From positions 4,943,128 to 5,007,127 of the forward strand of contig JAQFVV010006273.1 in NCBI GenBank assembly GCA_028023455.1: a stretch of 64,000 bases of DNA, written 5' to 3'. The translations under genes and the position numbers were made by a program. Each line of letters starts with the position of its first letter. The first letter of the stretch is position 1. The stretch comes from Epiperipatus broadwayi (Eukaryota > Onychophora > Udeonychophora > Euonychophora > Peripatidae). Of this stretch, positions 13,243-25,019 are shown piece after piece. The notes under the pieces are model-generated. The model had not been told where the DNA came from and did not search any database. It saw only the letters and a list, made by a program, of their open reading frames with translations.

Positions 13243-13948
13243 AAGAGAAGGGTAGCATTTTTTTTATTTCTTTTGTTTCATGTGGGTAAGCATAGAGAGT
13301 TAGTGGAGCTGTCTCATAATTCTGTCGGTAGATGGTGAGTTTGGCTGCTAGATCAATCACATTGTGTATTGTGCGCTGTGTGTGGCTGCTGCTATTTCTG
13401 ATATGGTCGTCCTAACATAGGATGCAGTCACTACAAGTCTGTTATTCAAGCCATCAAGACTCCAATGTGAGCATGGCAATTACATACAGTCCTACCTGTA
13501 AGACTCCAGAAGTGAGCAAGGTAGAGGGCAACTCATACAGAACCTGAAGGCTCAAAATAAGAGCCAGGTATCATTCCAACTATCTACACTCCTAAGACTC
13601 GGAAGCAGCAGAGTGTAGTTAGAAAAGTCCTTCTTTTAATAAAAAAAAATAATAATAATCGTTTTTTTTTTTAAATAAAAAGTTTTTTTTTTTTCCAGGG
13701 TCATGTGAATACAGTCAGAATGGGGCTATCTATATATATTGTGCATTGCAGGCAGTGTGCGTGTGAGTGGTGATTGGATTCTCTGCGTATCGCAGAGTTG
13801 CTGATCATTTTACTCTTTGGTAAAGTTGCAGAAGAAAGAGGCAAGGCAAGCCGATTTAAGAAGATATTATTTTTTTTTGAATAAGTAGAATTATTTTGGG
13901 GTTTTAGGAGAGAGCTACTTAAATGCTAAAATGGTATTTAAAGGCTTT
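13243..13948 (+). other. 3' internal non-coding part of LTR element
   Basis: About 700 bp between the last small ORF and the polypurine tract. It has no ORF over 60 codons. It is more GC-rich (for example GTGCGCTGTGTGTGGCTGC near 13370) than the genome around it and contains A/T homopolymers near 13645-13700. Nothing else is recognised. Confidence 0.5.
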
Positions 13949-13963
13949 CAAGGGGGGAGGTAT
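13949..13963 (+). other. Polypurine tract before 3' LTR
   Basis: CAAGGGGGGAGGTAT lies directly before the shared LTR start. A G-rich purine run in this position is the usual plus-strand primer of LTR retrotransposons and fixes the element's orientation. Confidence 0.75.
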
Positions 13964-15654
13964 TATAACAGGGCTGAGTTCAAATCCTGTTCTAAGTCAG
14001 AGGGTAATACTACCGGGCATACATATCAAATTAAATCGAGTGAAATATTAAATAAATTGTTATTTTTCTTTTTCGTTGTAGTCTAGTATGCGAGCGCATA
14101 TATATGTATTTAAGTAAGTAAATAGAAAACAGATTAAAATATAAGCGGGATGGGGAATTATATGGTTTGTGTTCTGATATTTATTTATACGCATGTTTAT
14201 ATTTCTGCATGAGTGAGTAAATGTAATAATTTCGTAAAAAGGAATAAAGGTTATTTTAATTTAAAAAGAAATATTCCAAGATAGTCAAGTCGACCAAAAG
14301 ACAAATGTTACAAATTATAAAAAAATAAATTAATTGCAAAGAAAGGACCCTAAAAGTTGCAGATCACTATCTTGAAACAAAGACATTTTAATTAATAAAA
14401 TAAAATGTTAAAAATAAGAGACAATGAACGGTCGAGTGTAGATCGCAAGGTAAATTGGAAATTCCTAAGCTTAGATAAGAGAAACAAAGAAAAGAAAAGT
14501 ATTGAAAAGATTTTCATTTCGCAAATGACGTGGTTTAATGAAAGAAGAAAGAACAATAATATAATTAATTAGAGTCGAGAAAGCTGAACTTAGAGAACTT
14601 CTGTAGCTGTGACTGCCATGAGCAGGATCATAAGAAAAAGTTAGTAAAAAGAAAAAAAAGTTTATAATCGAAAAATCATGAACAGGCTAGGGTAGAAGAG
14701 CAGAACAGGCCAGGCTATGCCATCCATCCTGCGGAGAGACTACCATCACTGTAAATGTAGGAGCGAAGCCCTTCTTCAAACTATGAAAAGAACAGCCTTC
14801 ACCGGACACCATTGATTGCCTTATGGAAATTGACCAAAGAAAGAAGTCCTTTAATTGTATAGCGCTGCAGAAAGCCAGTGGAAAAATTGCTAATAATCTA
14901 CACCCGGGTGAGATAAATGAGGTAAACCAAACATTTTTGTAAGTGATAATAACTATTTTGAATGAAAGTACATCCTATTAAATAATGCATAAAAGGGTTA
15001 AAGTAAATGAAGAAAATGTTGAAATAATACCCTATATAAATATACGCCTTAATAGACAATGCCTGTTTGAAATTGTTTTCAAGCTATGATCTGTATTGTT
15101 GTGTATTGCATTTATAAACTTGTGCGAGTGTATTTACTTGTGGGTTATTTAATTATTCGGGCACAAACCAATATCCAATTATGGGATTCTATGGGTTTTG
15201 TTTTATTATTTGTTTTATATTAATAAATATTAATTAGTATTATAAATTTAATTGTGTGTGTTAGTGTTAATTTCTTAGAATAATATTAAAAAGCAAAAAG
15301 TAGGAAAGCAAACGAATCGTTCATGCACTACATGCGCATTTTTATATGTTCCCTCCACCTCTTTTTTATGGTCAGTGACTACTACCCCTGAGTGAGCAAA
15401 GCCAGAGGTACAAGCTCTAACCACCAGAAATAGATACTCATCCTCTCCCAGCATAATTCTTATTTATTCATAGGTAAGATTGGCGCTTGAGATCATTATT
15501 GATGCTCATAAATATGCTGGGTGAGTAATTAGAGGGCATCGCAAAACCAACCACATATATATGTGTTCATATTATAAATTTTTGTTAAATAAAAGAGCAA
15601 AACTTAAGTTTAAAATACGTAATAAACGTATACCACATATATACGTGTTTACGC
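13964..15654 (+). repeat. 3' LTR of the 9.9-15.7 kb element
   Basis: Direct copy of 9861-11544. Differences are scattered, largely transitions, several at CpG sites (for example GCCACGAGCAGGATCG in one copy and GCCATGAGCAGGATCA in the other). There is one small AGTC insertion near 14285. Similarity stops at ACGC; the next bases, CGGAATAAAC, are flanking DNA. Confidence 0.85.
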
Positions 15655-18600
15655 CGGAATAAACTGTTACAATAAATTGTAACATTGCTTACTGTACTCT
15701 GCACAATGAATAAACTCTGAAATGTATACTTTTACATGGATGTCACCACTTTTTTTCAGATGACATAAAGTCACTATCATATGACATCATCAATCTTACA
15801 AAATTGCTGTCATTTTTAAAATAATAGATTTTTTAAAAAAAATAATTTTTTTTAAATATTCATGAAGTGATAGAAAATTCTAAACTTGAGAGTGTTCTGA
15901 ACTTGTTAATTGAAAGCACACATAAAATAAATAGTAAGAATTTAGGGAAAGATGTTTGTGATTTGTTACAACTATAATATAGAAATAGTTGTAGAAATAA
16001 TGAAAGTTAGAATCTTGTAAATGAGGGTCAGAATGTATTATTTGACACATCTTTGGGAGGTTTCCCATTAAGCAAAAAAGATAAAATTTGCTGCCTAAAT
16101 ATTAAAACAATAATAGAAAATAATTTAAAAAAATAAAAATGCTTGACGTGGTAAAGTTTATAAAATAAAAAAACTAAATAATATAAGAATATCAAAAAGA
16201 TAAAATGTTCTAATTGTATACTGAATTTGAATCAATTGATTATCTTGATCAGCTTGTCAAGTTCCACTGCCATTACAGGGAATGAAAAGCAGGCAAAACA
16301 TTCCATACATTAGTACTATCCAATGCAACCAGAGTAATCAATGGATACTAGAAACTTTTGTAAACATAAGAAATAATGATTATGGGATGTTTAGTAGTTG
16401 AATGAAAAAGAAAATGGAAAAGAGAGACAAGAAAATATAAAAGATTCACTGCAGAATAAAGATTTCAATTTTTTGGGTCACTCCATTAAATATCTCCACC
16501 ACTAAAGAAATACTTGGAAAAAGGTAGAGTTTGATTTTAAATAAATAAAGGAATGCTTATTCACTGTTGATCGTAGGATCTGTTAAAAGAATAAATGATT
16601 TAAGAAAAAAAGTACATGCAATGTTTGACAATACTGTAAGTGACAATTAAAATTACCAGCTTTCTAGAAAGCGAGAGTGACTTTTATTGATAATATTGAT
16701 AAAAAAATAATAATTTAATTGATAAATAGATGGTGTCAGTAAGTATAAAACATATGATCAGAATACTTAGATTGATTTCTGCAGAGAGAAAGAATTTTTT
16801 TTATTAAAGTTGCTTGGACATGTTCTACTTCAAGTGATGTATTAGGATTTAGTCATACATGTGAGACATTATGTTATTAAGTGACATTTCAAAATGTATA
16901 TTTTTTCAGATGCTGCCATAACACTTTTTTTTTTCAAAACATTTACTTGACAACTTGTAAGGCTCAACCAAAGGAAGATGCAGTTTAAATGTTTGTTGAA
17001 CTTATCAGACTTTAAGATTCATAACGTAGCAAAGCTTTATACATTATATTTGCAATAAATATAGAAATGAGAAATGAAATGTTACACTATAACATTGCCT
17101 CATTTTAAAGTGAGGATATTTATAATAAATCTGATCACAGTTTGAATTAGCATTGCATTATAATAAAAAATGTATAAATGGCTGTATACTGATTTAAAAA
17201 CTCGAAAAAAAAAATAGTTTATGCATTTTAATCATACTATTAAATATTTTATAAAAAAAATCTGCATTGTATATAAAAAAAAAAATATTTCTGGCATGTG
17301 CAACAATTTGAATTACATAGTTTACAGAAATATACATATTTTGTGACACTTTCTGATTTGCACACTGACTGGAATTTCAAATAAATAATTTGCCTGTTTT
17401 TATAGAATAAATGGCAAATCTATATATGCTATTGAAAATTTGGGGTTCCTAAAATTAAATAAAGTTATTGATCAATTTTTAAAAGTAGATAAAAATTATT
17501 TATTTCTTTTGTTCATTTACTTATAAAATAATGACATAATTGAAAAGTATATGCAGAATTATTTGTTTATACAACATATTGTGAAAGGAATAAAAAAATT
17601 TGTCAATAAACCAGCTGATGTAAGGAGACATATGTTAAATCCTGTAACTAGCTGTTGATAAATCTGTTGTTTGGAAAACTTCCATCGAGTGCAGCAATAA
17701 GTGTAAAAACAGCAACTAGTAGTGTATAAGTAGATTATAACCAATCAATTACAGGCATCTCATTTAATCTCTTTTAAGACTCAATGTTAAAAAACAGTGT
17801 ACAGTGTTTCTAAGCAAATAAAAGAGACCACTGGATGAAACAATTTTTCACTAAATAACTTGGACATTATTTTGCTGACTATTTTACAATATTTTTCAAT
17901 GCTTTATTTATAAAAGCAAATATGGTGACCTTGTCTTGTGAAAGAGTATATATATGTGTGGCTATACTGCCAAAAATCACATTAGTCAAAACACCCAGAT
18001 TTGTTAATTGGATCGAGAGACTAATGCTGAAGTTTGCTAAAACCAACAATCATCTCTTTAATGATGCCCTAAGAAAAGAAGTAGATTATACAATAATACC
18101 TATCCAAATACTAGGAAATCTAACATCACTAATGTCAAAGGATAATAACTACTTTCTTCAAATGATCTAATAGGATTTATTCATAAATATAGTAAAAAAA
18201 TATATATTTGAAGAAAACTATGATTTTGAATATTTAAAACTTTTCACTTAGTAAAATATTATCAATATAATTATTCTAAGGCTTTAAGATTAAAATATCT
18301 CTAATAATCATATCTATTATTTTTACTATTTTGTACTTAGTAATATTTGCCAATATATAAGTAACAATTTTATATATCTATCATTAATAAATTCTTAACT
18401 AATTTTATTATTAATTATTTTAGTTTGTGAAACTCAATCCAAACATTATGCTACAACAGCAGTTATTCTATTAATATTCACAATCCTGAGAAGTTATGCA
18501 ATTCACTGGGGGGCATGTAAGCATAATGATAATAATTTATAAATTATGATGATCAAGCATTATTACATTTTTCAAAAGTAAACTTTTTTTTACCATTTTA

Positions 18601-18815
18601 AAATTGTATGTTTGTTTTTGAAACTTAAAAAACAAATTGACTTACTTTTGTAGTAATTGCACTTAGTTTAATGTTTAGTGCTACATTATAAGTCATATTA
18701 ATGTATGTTTGGTTAAATTTTTATATATATCTGAATTTAATCATTTTTATTCAAATATATATTAAACATTTATAAATATTTATTATCTTTGCTCAATTTT
18801 CTCAAAATGTATCAT

Positions 18816-18818
<3 letters not shown>
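15655..18818. other. AT-rich non-coding DNA
   Basis: No supported gene. Just outside the LTR is the perfect hairpin TGTTACAATAAATTGTAACA (about 15666-15685). A short plus-strand ORF at 17922-18170 has no recognisable family. The rest is A/T homopolymers and low-complexity sequence. Confidence 0.5.

Positions 18819-18862
<44 letters not shown>
18819..18862. repeat. (TA)22 microsatellite
   Basis: A perfect TA run of about 44 bp, the longest dinucleotide array in the window. Confidence 0.95.
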
Positions 18863-18865
<3 letters not shown>

Positions 18866-18960
18866 GATGAAGCATCCATGTATTGAACAGAACGAGTGCT
18901 TCTGTAGAAAAATTCACTAAAACTTTCAAAAGCTTTAATTAAAATTTAATTCAAAAAAGT

Positions 18961-19402
18961 CACTTTCAATTTTTTTACCAACAGTTGAATTGTTTTTATA
19001 TACACAAAGAATGAATTTGATTAACCCATTCTTAGTTGATTATAAGAAGTTCAAACATTGCTAAGATCTAATTTACAGTTAAAAGTTTTATGAATGTTAA
19101 AAGGATTTGGAAGATAAACATATATTGATAATGTAATATATATATATATTTAATATATTTAAACTAATCATAGTCTGATTAGAATGAGCAATTCAAATTC
19201 ATTATTTTTTGTATGGAATTACTGTTGACTTTCAATTTTTTTACCAACAATTAAATTGTTTTTATATAGGCAAAGAATGAATTTGACTAAAACATTGTCA
19301 GTTAATTATAAGAAGTTCAAACAATGCTAAGATCTAATTTACAGTTAAAACTTTTACAAATGTTAAAAAGATTTGGAAGATAAAAATATATTGATAATAT
19401 AT
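18961..19402 (+). repeat. Direct duplication, period about 266 bp
   Basis: A ~175 bp unit at 18961-19137 starting CACTTTCAATTTTTTTACC recurs at 19227-19402 with about 90% identity by eye. Shared blocks include GCTAAGATCTAATTTACAG and the following GGAAGAT...ATATTGATAAT. About 90 bp of unrelated sequence separates them. Either a local tandem duplication or two copies of a dispersed repeat. Confidence 0.75.
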
Positions 19403-20189
19403 TCTCTGATTTATAGATAAGAGAGTTTCAGATATATATATATATATTATTTGCTATTATGTAAAAATTGTTGTGGCAAGTGAAATAAAAATATTATTAA
19501 AAAAAAGAACTCATTACTTTTCCTAACTTTATTTATTATAATAGAGTTTTCCATCAAGAGTTAAATGTTAATTATTAATAATTTTAACAAATGTTATCAT
19601 TAAAATATTTTTAAGAAGATGGAAATATCTGCTCTATTTTATTTTTTAAAAAATTACAGTCAGATGACACAGGCAGTGGCCATTGAAAACTGTAAAAATG
19701 TTTTGCTTCTAAAAGAGGAATCATTTCTTTCTTTATTTTTTTTTGCAAATTTTTTTTTTAGCTGTAGATGTTTTATAATTGTATAAGATTATTCAACTAA
19801 ATCTTAGCTAATATCAGACTTTTTATTTTAAAATCATTACCTGTTTTCCATTAGAATATTTACTTTTTTTCTTGACGATTTTAATATCTTTGGCTTTGTA
19901 GAAGAAACTCTAGAAGATCATATGAAATCTATTAAAACTCTCCAATAGGGATGGTTTCATAGGTGAGGCAGCAGCTTCCAAATTGAAATAGACACCAAAA
20001 TGAGACTGTATCCAATGTACATATATTTTTAATAAAGATATTTATTAGTACATATTTTTTACTTATGTTTATTGCTTTGTTCAAAGACCATTTTAAATAA
20101 ACTTTTTCAATAGTTTTAAGATTTAGAGTTTTTAAAGATTGCTTTAGTTATCAAAATTGATTGGACAGGCTCTGTAAATAGCTAAGATA

Positions 20190-20395
20190 AAACCTATTTA
20201 AAAATCACAGATGATCTTTTAAGCAACAATGAAAACACTATTGCTTTTCTCAGCTTCTGAATTCCTCCAGAGATGTTTTTATTAGCAAATAATAAATCAC
20301 TGTGTTTAGAAAATGAACCATATTGTTTACAGTTATCCCATATATTTTTCACAAGACAATCACCATAATATTTTAATATGACCTGAGAAAAAACA
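20190..20395 (-). other. Candidate exon with good splice acceptor, unrecognised
   Basis: On the minus strand, CCTTGTTTTTTCTCAG at about 20380-20396 is a strong polypyrimidine-plus-AG acceptor. It is followed by an open frame beginning VILKYYGDCLVKNIWDN and continuing about 63 codons to a TAG stop near 20192. The composition (mixed Lys, Ser, Asn, with Gly and Trp) is more protein-like than the surroundings. It could be the last coding exon of a minus-strand gene, but I recognise no family and no partner exon. Chance is a real alternative. Confidence 0.2.
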
Positions 20396-21002
20396 AGGGT
20401 ACATTTCATAGCAGTAAATATAAAATTATAGTCATTTCATATAATAAATGAATAGGTTACTGTATATGTATGAACAGAAAGTATATAATTATTTACAAAT
20501 AAAATAAAAATTAAACTAAAATAGAAATTTTAAAACATATATATTTTATAGATACTCATAAATTAAACCATTATTTTAATACAAATTACATGCTAACATT
20601 GAAATTAGCAACAACAACAACAAAATAAATAAATAAAAGAATTATTATATATAATTATTTAATTCAAAGTTTAATATAAATCAATTAATAAGATTGCAAA
20701 TTAAACAAAAGAATTATTATAATTTTTAATATTGTCAATAGATGGCACAATTAATTGTAAAGAAACAATTTAGTTCTAAGATATTCATATTAGTTTATGG
20801 AAACTATTTGATAAACATTAGTTATAATGTTGATTAATTAATTACATGAGGTGCTTTCACTTGAAATATCATCTGTACTTTTTCAAGGAAAGTTATTTTA
20901 TATCTGATTGCTGAAAAGTAAAAATAATATAATTAGCTTACTTTTGAATTTAACTTAGACCCAAATTAAAAGTACAGCTTCGTAAAATAAATATTTAAAA
21001 TT

Positions 21003-21457
21003 TCATCAAAGAGAAAAAAAATAGCAGCGATACAATGGTATGTAACCTTCCATGTTAAATTGCCAGATAATGTCGATGTACTTCCCAGAATAAATTTTAT
21101 TTCTGAAACATTGAAAATTTCTCAAGAAATAACAATACCAGAAAGTCAGGTTGTACCAAGAAATAACAGTAATAATGTTTGCATATATCACGTGCATAAT
21201 TAGCTTGACTTGCTGTATACTAACAATTTTCAAAATGTAACAAGGAGAAAAACAAAAAAATTTCTAAATATATCAAAGATGATTAATCTGTGAATATCTT
21301 ATTCCTCCAAAATCCCTCTCCCCTTTCCCAACAAAAAGTATTAATAAAAATGACTTAGAGATACGTGATCGGAATAAACATTGTGTTTTATCAGAAGTAA
21401 AGTCTAGTAAAATCAGTTTAAATAAAAATAGTTCTAAAATAGTAGTAAATAAATAAT
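21003..21457 (+). pseudogene. Possible BAH-domain (ORC1-like) coding fragment
   Basis: The plus strand has an open reading without a start codon at about 21006-21194. It includes KRKKIAAIQWYVTF and, about 30 residues on, ISQEI. After a TAG stop and a frame change, a second open stretch (about 21283-21456, including PPKSLSPFPTKSINKNDLE) follows. The KK-x-A-x-[IV]-QW-[FY]-V-x-F block followed by QE[IV] at similar spacing resembles the BAH domain of origin recognition complex subunit 1. That protein binds nucleosomes and licenses replication. The match is from memory of the family and is partial. No convincing splice acceptor precedes it (the upstream sequence is purine-rich), and the internal stop argues for a retropseudogene or chance. 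Confidence 0.2.
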
Positions 21458-22462
21458 CAAATGCCATATTGATCAAGAATTTATAAAAATTGGGCCATCA
21501 TCCATGCTCCATGAATTCCATGATCTTTTTGTCTATCATTTCATACAATCACACTTTTCAATATAAATAGTTATAAAACATTTAATATTCTAAAAAACTA
21601 ATTTCACATATAATTTTTTTAAAATAAGTAATTATTGATGTGAGACATTTATTGTAGCTAGAATGCCAAACATCAATATTTGCAATTATGTGTTTCATTG
21701 ATAAAATTAATTCTGTGTTTCTATTAGAATCCAAACACTTATTAACAGCAGTTTGTCTATCATAAAAGGATCATATCAAGGTTAAAACTGAAATTAAATA
21801 ATTTAAAGCCCAAATCTACACTATATTTTATGATTTCAATTGTTACACTCTTTGACTATATTATCCACATATCTAATATGATCTGCATTAATCTTAATCA
21901 TGGATACTGTAAGAAAGTTTAATAACCTGATTATAAATCATGAAGAGAACATGAAAACTAATACTTTTGACTTTATAATCAAGTTAGCTCAGGATCTTCC
22001 TCTTTATAATAATACACTGACTGATGTTCATGCATTAACTTTTGAGAGGTAATGATAACCTAATTATTTCTCTGTGTTGTCTGATGGAATCATAGAGTAG
22101 AAAAGTCTGGAACTCAAGAATCTTCAGACTGCTATTTTCAAAGCTCAGACTTTTTGTGAACCCCAAACAGCAGCTATTCATTACAATTTTATCTAACCAT
22201 TTCTAATGCTAATATTATATACATATGGTCAGTTGGACAGATTTATATGTGTTCAACTTCAAAATCTTTTCCTGTTTATAGAACCTTAATTTATTATCCA
22301 AAAATCATGATAAATGAGAATATTGGACTCAATATATAATAGTTACATTTAACATTGAGACACCAAGTAAACGTTATTTTGAATATTTGTTGTCTATATA
22401 ATATTGATTCTTTCATATCACCAGTAAATTCATAATCAATGAATTTATTTATAAAATTAAAA

Positions 22463-22560
22463 TTGAATGCCAGTGATGTGATGTGATGTGATGTACTGTA
22501 GCTACTCCTTAAACAAAGTGAAGAATCTCTCAGCATTTATACTGAAGACCTGCCATCTAT
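22463..22560 (-). mobile_element. LINE 3' tail fragment, (ACATC)n-ended
   Basis: The plus strand reads GTGATGTGATGTGATGTGATG, then TACTGTAGCTACTCCTTAAAC and AGAATCTCTCAGCA. This matches the 3' ends of the LINE copies at 61431 and 62125 (same TGATG repeat, then CTCCTTAAAnGAAGTnAAGAATATCTCAGCA). It is therefore a very short, extremely 5'-truncated minus-strand insertion, or a SINE that shares the LINE tail. Confidence 0.7.
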
Positions 22561-23688
22561 CTAGTTGTCATGAAAGTAAAATATATGATAAAAAGGGAAA
22601 TATAAGTATCAAAGTAAAAATAAACAACAATAAACAGCAATAAAGTCAAAACACTGAAAAAAATTTGATATATTACTATGAAATCTTTTAAACAAAGCCA
22701 TCAAATTTAATCTATGAACTATAAAAATTTATATCACTTTTCTTTTGATGTCTATTGCTTTTAACAATATTTTATTTTACAATGTGATAATCCATAAATA
22801 AATATTTCATAAACTTAATATGTTTAGATGTTATGAAGCATTTTACTGCTTATTATACATTTTTTTACATTAATTTGTAGATTTATATTCTGCTAATTAG
22901 AAAGATCTTCTTTATACACTTCAATAGAATCTAATCAAATAAGTAACAATGAAATTCTCCTTAAATACTTGTTCATATTAATTTTTTATAAATTTTTAAC
23001 TTATAAAAAGTAAAAATGGATGCCACTTATTTATTATATCAAGTTATTTATTAAATATCTATTTGAACTTTAAAAATATTCTTTCTTTATTAATTTTTAG
23101 CATATATTAAATATATAACTATATTATAATACATAGAATTAAAAGCATGCGAAGTGCTTAGAGAGAAGTTTAAAATTCTTATTAATATGACTATATTGTA
23201 ACTCTTTTATTTGATTTTATAACAATGAATTTTACTTGCAAATAAACTTCAATTTTTATAATAAAAATAATATATCTGGTTGATTTGAATTTTTTCTGAG
23301 AGCCTAACCATAGAATTTGTTAGTCGTTTGAAAGTTTGTGACTAGAATTTTAGCATAATTATATTGACCTATTTATTCATCTAAATATAGTATTGTTCAT
23401 TTGTACTACTATTATAATCTAAAAGTAATATATATTTCCATTATCTATCTGTTCTGCATTGCTCAGTTTTGCTCTAAATATGAGCAACCCACCTCTAAAG
23501 TGCTAAGCATTTAATATTTTTGCGGTCTTTATAGCTTCTCTTTCAAACGCTTTACACGCTTTTAATTTTATGTATTATAAGTGTCTATATTAAATGTATC
23601 ACATGCATTATGGCAATCTAGCTTTATAAACAAATATTATAACACACTATATAATATTTGATAAATTTTAGAAGCACTGTGTTTTAGT
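22561..23688. other. AT-rich non-coding DNA
   Basis: About 1.1 kb of A/T-rich sequence with no ORF, transposon protein or longer repeat that I can recognise. Confidence 0.55.
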
Positions 23689-23757
23689 TTATAACAAACT
23701 ACAAAAAGTAATTATCCTTTCCTCACAAGCACCATTAAACATTGGTGTTCAATCAGC

Positions 23758-23852
23758 AAGGATAATCTTGTATCAGCCACAAGATAAAGATTTTAAGGAA
23801 ATAAGATGGCCACTCTTATTTTCTTAAGGTCTCTGTCTTGTGGCTGGGGTGA
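23758..23852. repeat. Small perfect-stem hairpin inside the left TIR
   Basis: CAGCCACAAGA (23775) pairs with TCTTGTGGCTG (23836). Inside them, TTTTAAGGAAATAAG pairs with CTTATTTTCTTAAGG around an ATGGCCACT loop. This block has no counterpart in the right TIR, while sequences on both sides of it do. It is therefore a later insertion or a local expansion specific to the left arm. Confidence 0.7.
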
Positions 23853-24212
23853 GAGTTCGGTTGTTTTCTCATCCTTGGTGTTGGCCTTCAGATGTCGCTA
23901 CTTTTAGGTAAATTCCTAGAAATATACTGTTTCTCCGGCCTTCACCCAACCAAAGAGGAATTTTTCTACGTTATAAATGCAGAAAAGTCCTCACCTTATG
24001 TTGGACGGAGGAAGAGACGGCGACAGAAGCCAACACAAAGAGACTTCTTTCTATGATAAAACACAAAAAGAGTTCCCGACGGCTGCCGGTTATGGCTTTT
24101 TTTCTATGCTAAAAGCAAAGAGAAAGAAATGCCTTGATCGGCTGCTGTAGTAGTCAATTTTGTTCATCATTTTCTCGTAATAGTAGAATATCTATTTTCT
24201 CTGTAGTTTCGT

Positions 24213-24437
24213 GTGAGAGTGTGTGTCTTTGAAGCGGTCGTAGTTTTTTTAAATTTGATAAGACGTCTATTTTTTTTAATGTGTTGTAACTTACTTTACT
24301 GTTGTAAGTTTAGTAATAATGTCCTGAAGATTCCATTACGAAGGGGTAACCCTCAAAAATTGCTTTTAAGGGTGCGAAAGGAAAAAAAATTAAAGGATCA
24401 CATGAAAAGTACCATTTCCGCGAGAATTCGTCCATGA
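24213..24437 (+). CDS. Small ORF within the TIR element, unrecognised
   Basis: A 74-codon ORF: the first 40 residues are hydrophobic with several Cys, the last 30 are Lys/Arg-rich (RRGNPQKLLLRVRKEKKLKD). No transposase motif is visible. It lies between the left TIR and the minisatellite block. It may be non-coding in practice. Confidence 0.2.
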   Translation: MRVCVFEAVVVFLNLIRRLFFLMCCNLLYCCKFSNNVLKIPLRRGNPQKLLLRVRKEKKLKDHMKSTISARIRP

Positions 24438-24459
24438 CCAGTTACTTTCGCTATATATA

Positions 24460-24960
24460 TATACACACAAACAAAAACAACCCACTGTCTAATGATTAGT
24501 AATTACTTGTCAGAAAAATAAAATTAGTTGGGTATTATTTTTTTTTGTTTTGTTACATTTATTATTTCAAAATAAGATTAGTTTTTATATCTACACACTA
24601 ACAAAAACAACCCAGTTCCTGATTAATTACCATTTTTTTAAAAAAAAAAGCAAATTCAACGGGGTTTGATTTTTTTCAATGGAGTCTTTGAATTACGGTT
24701 TGTTTGTTTTTATATATACACAAGATTTACCAAAAAGAAACCCACTTTCTGATTAATTACTGTCAAAAGAAATGCAAATTAGTCAGCTATCATTTTTAAA
24801 TTTAGTATTTCAATAACGGTACTCTTTTTATATAGACAGACTTAACAAAAAACAACCCACTTTCTGATTCATTACTGTCCCCCCCCCCCCCCAAAAAAAA
24901 AGAAAACGGAAATTAGTCGGGTATCATTTTTCAATCGAGTCTTTTAATGACGGTACTTAC
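24460..24960 (+). repeat. Minisatellite A, ~125 bp period
   Basis: The block ACAAACAAAAACAACCCACT followed by TGATTANTTACTGTC, AAATTAGT and GGGTATCATTTTT returns at about 24463, 24598, 24725 and 24842. Units diverge mainly by A-run and C-run length, including a 14-C run at about 24879. Confidence 0.75.
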
Positions 24961-25019
24961 TAATAGTAGTCGGGTATCAATTCTAAATTGTATTATATAA
25001 ATTACATTACTTTTGATAG

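Larger units (their letters stand above)
9861..15654 (+). mobile_element. Non-autonomous LTR retrotransposon, long LTRs
   Basis: Two near-identical direct repeats of about 1.69 kb (9861-11544 and 13964-15654) enclose 2.4 kb. Just inside the left repeat is TGGCGCAACAAC (11547), a tRNA-type primer binding site, and just before the right repeat is AAGGGGGGAGG, a polypurine tract, so the element reads on the plus strand. The interior has a coiled-coil gag-like ORF and a short reading frame ending in a hydrophobic anchor. There is no protease, reverse transcriptase, RNase H or integrase. It therefore looks like a LARD-type derivative that needs another element's enzymes. No target-site duplication matches at the outer ends (left flank ATATATAA, right flank CGGAA). 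LTR identity is roughly 93-96% by eye, so it is fairly young compared with the other elements here. Confidence 0.85.

Noticed and set aside
19880-19960. Plus-strand reading resembling a Gypsy RT active-site stretch (DDFNIFG...EETLEDHMKSI)
   Set aside because: Only about 25 residues with no neighbouring pol blocks; chance cannot be excluded.
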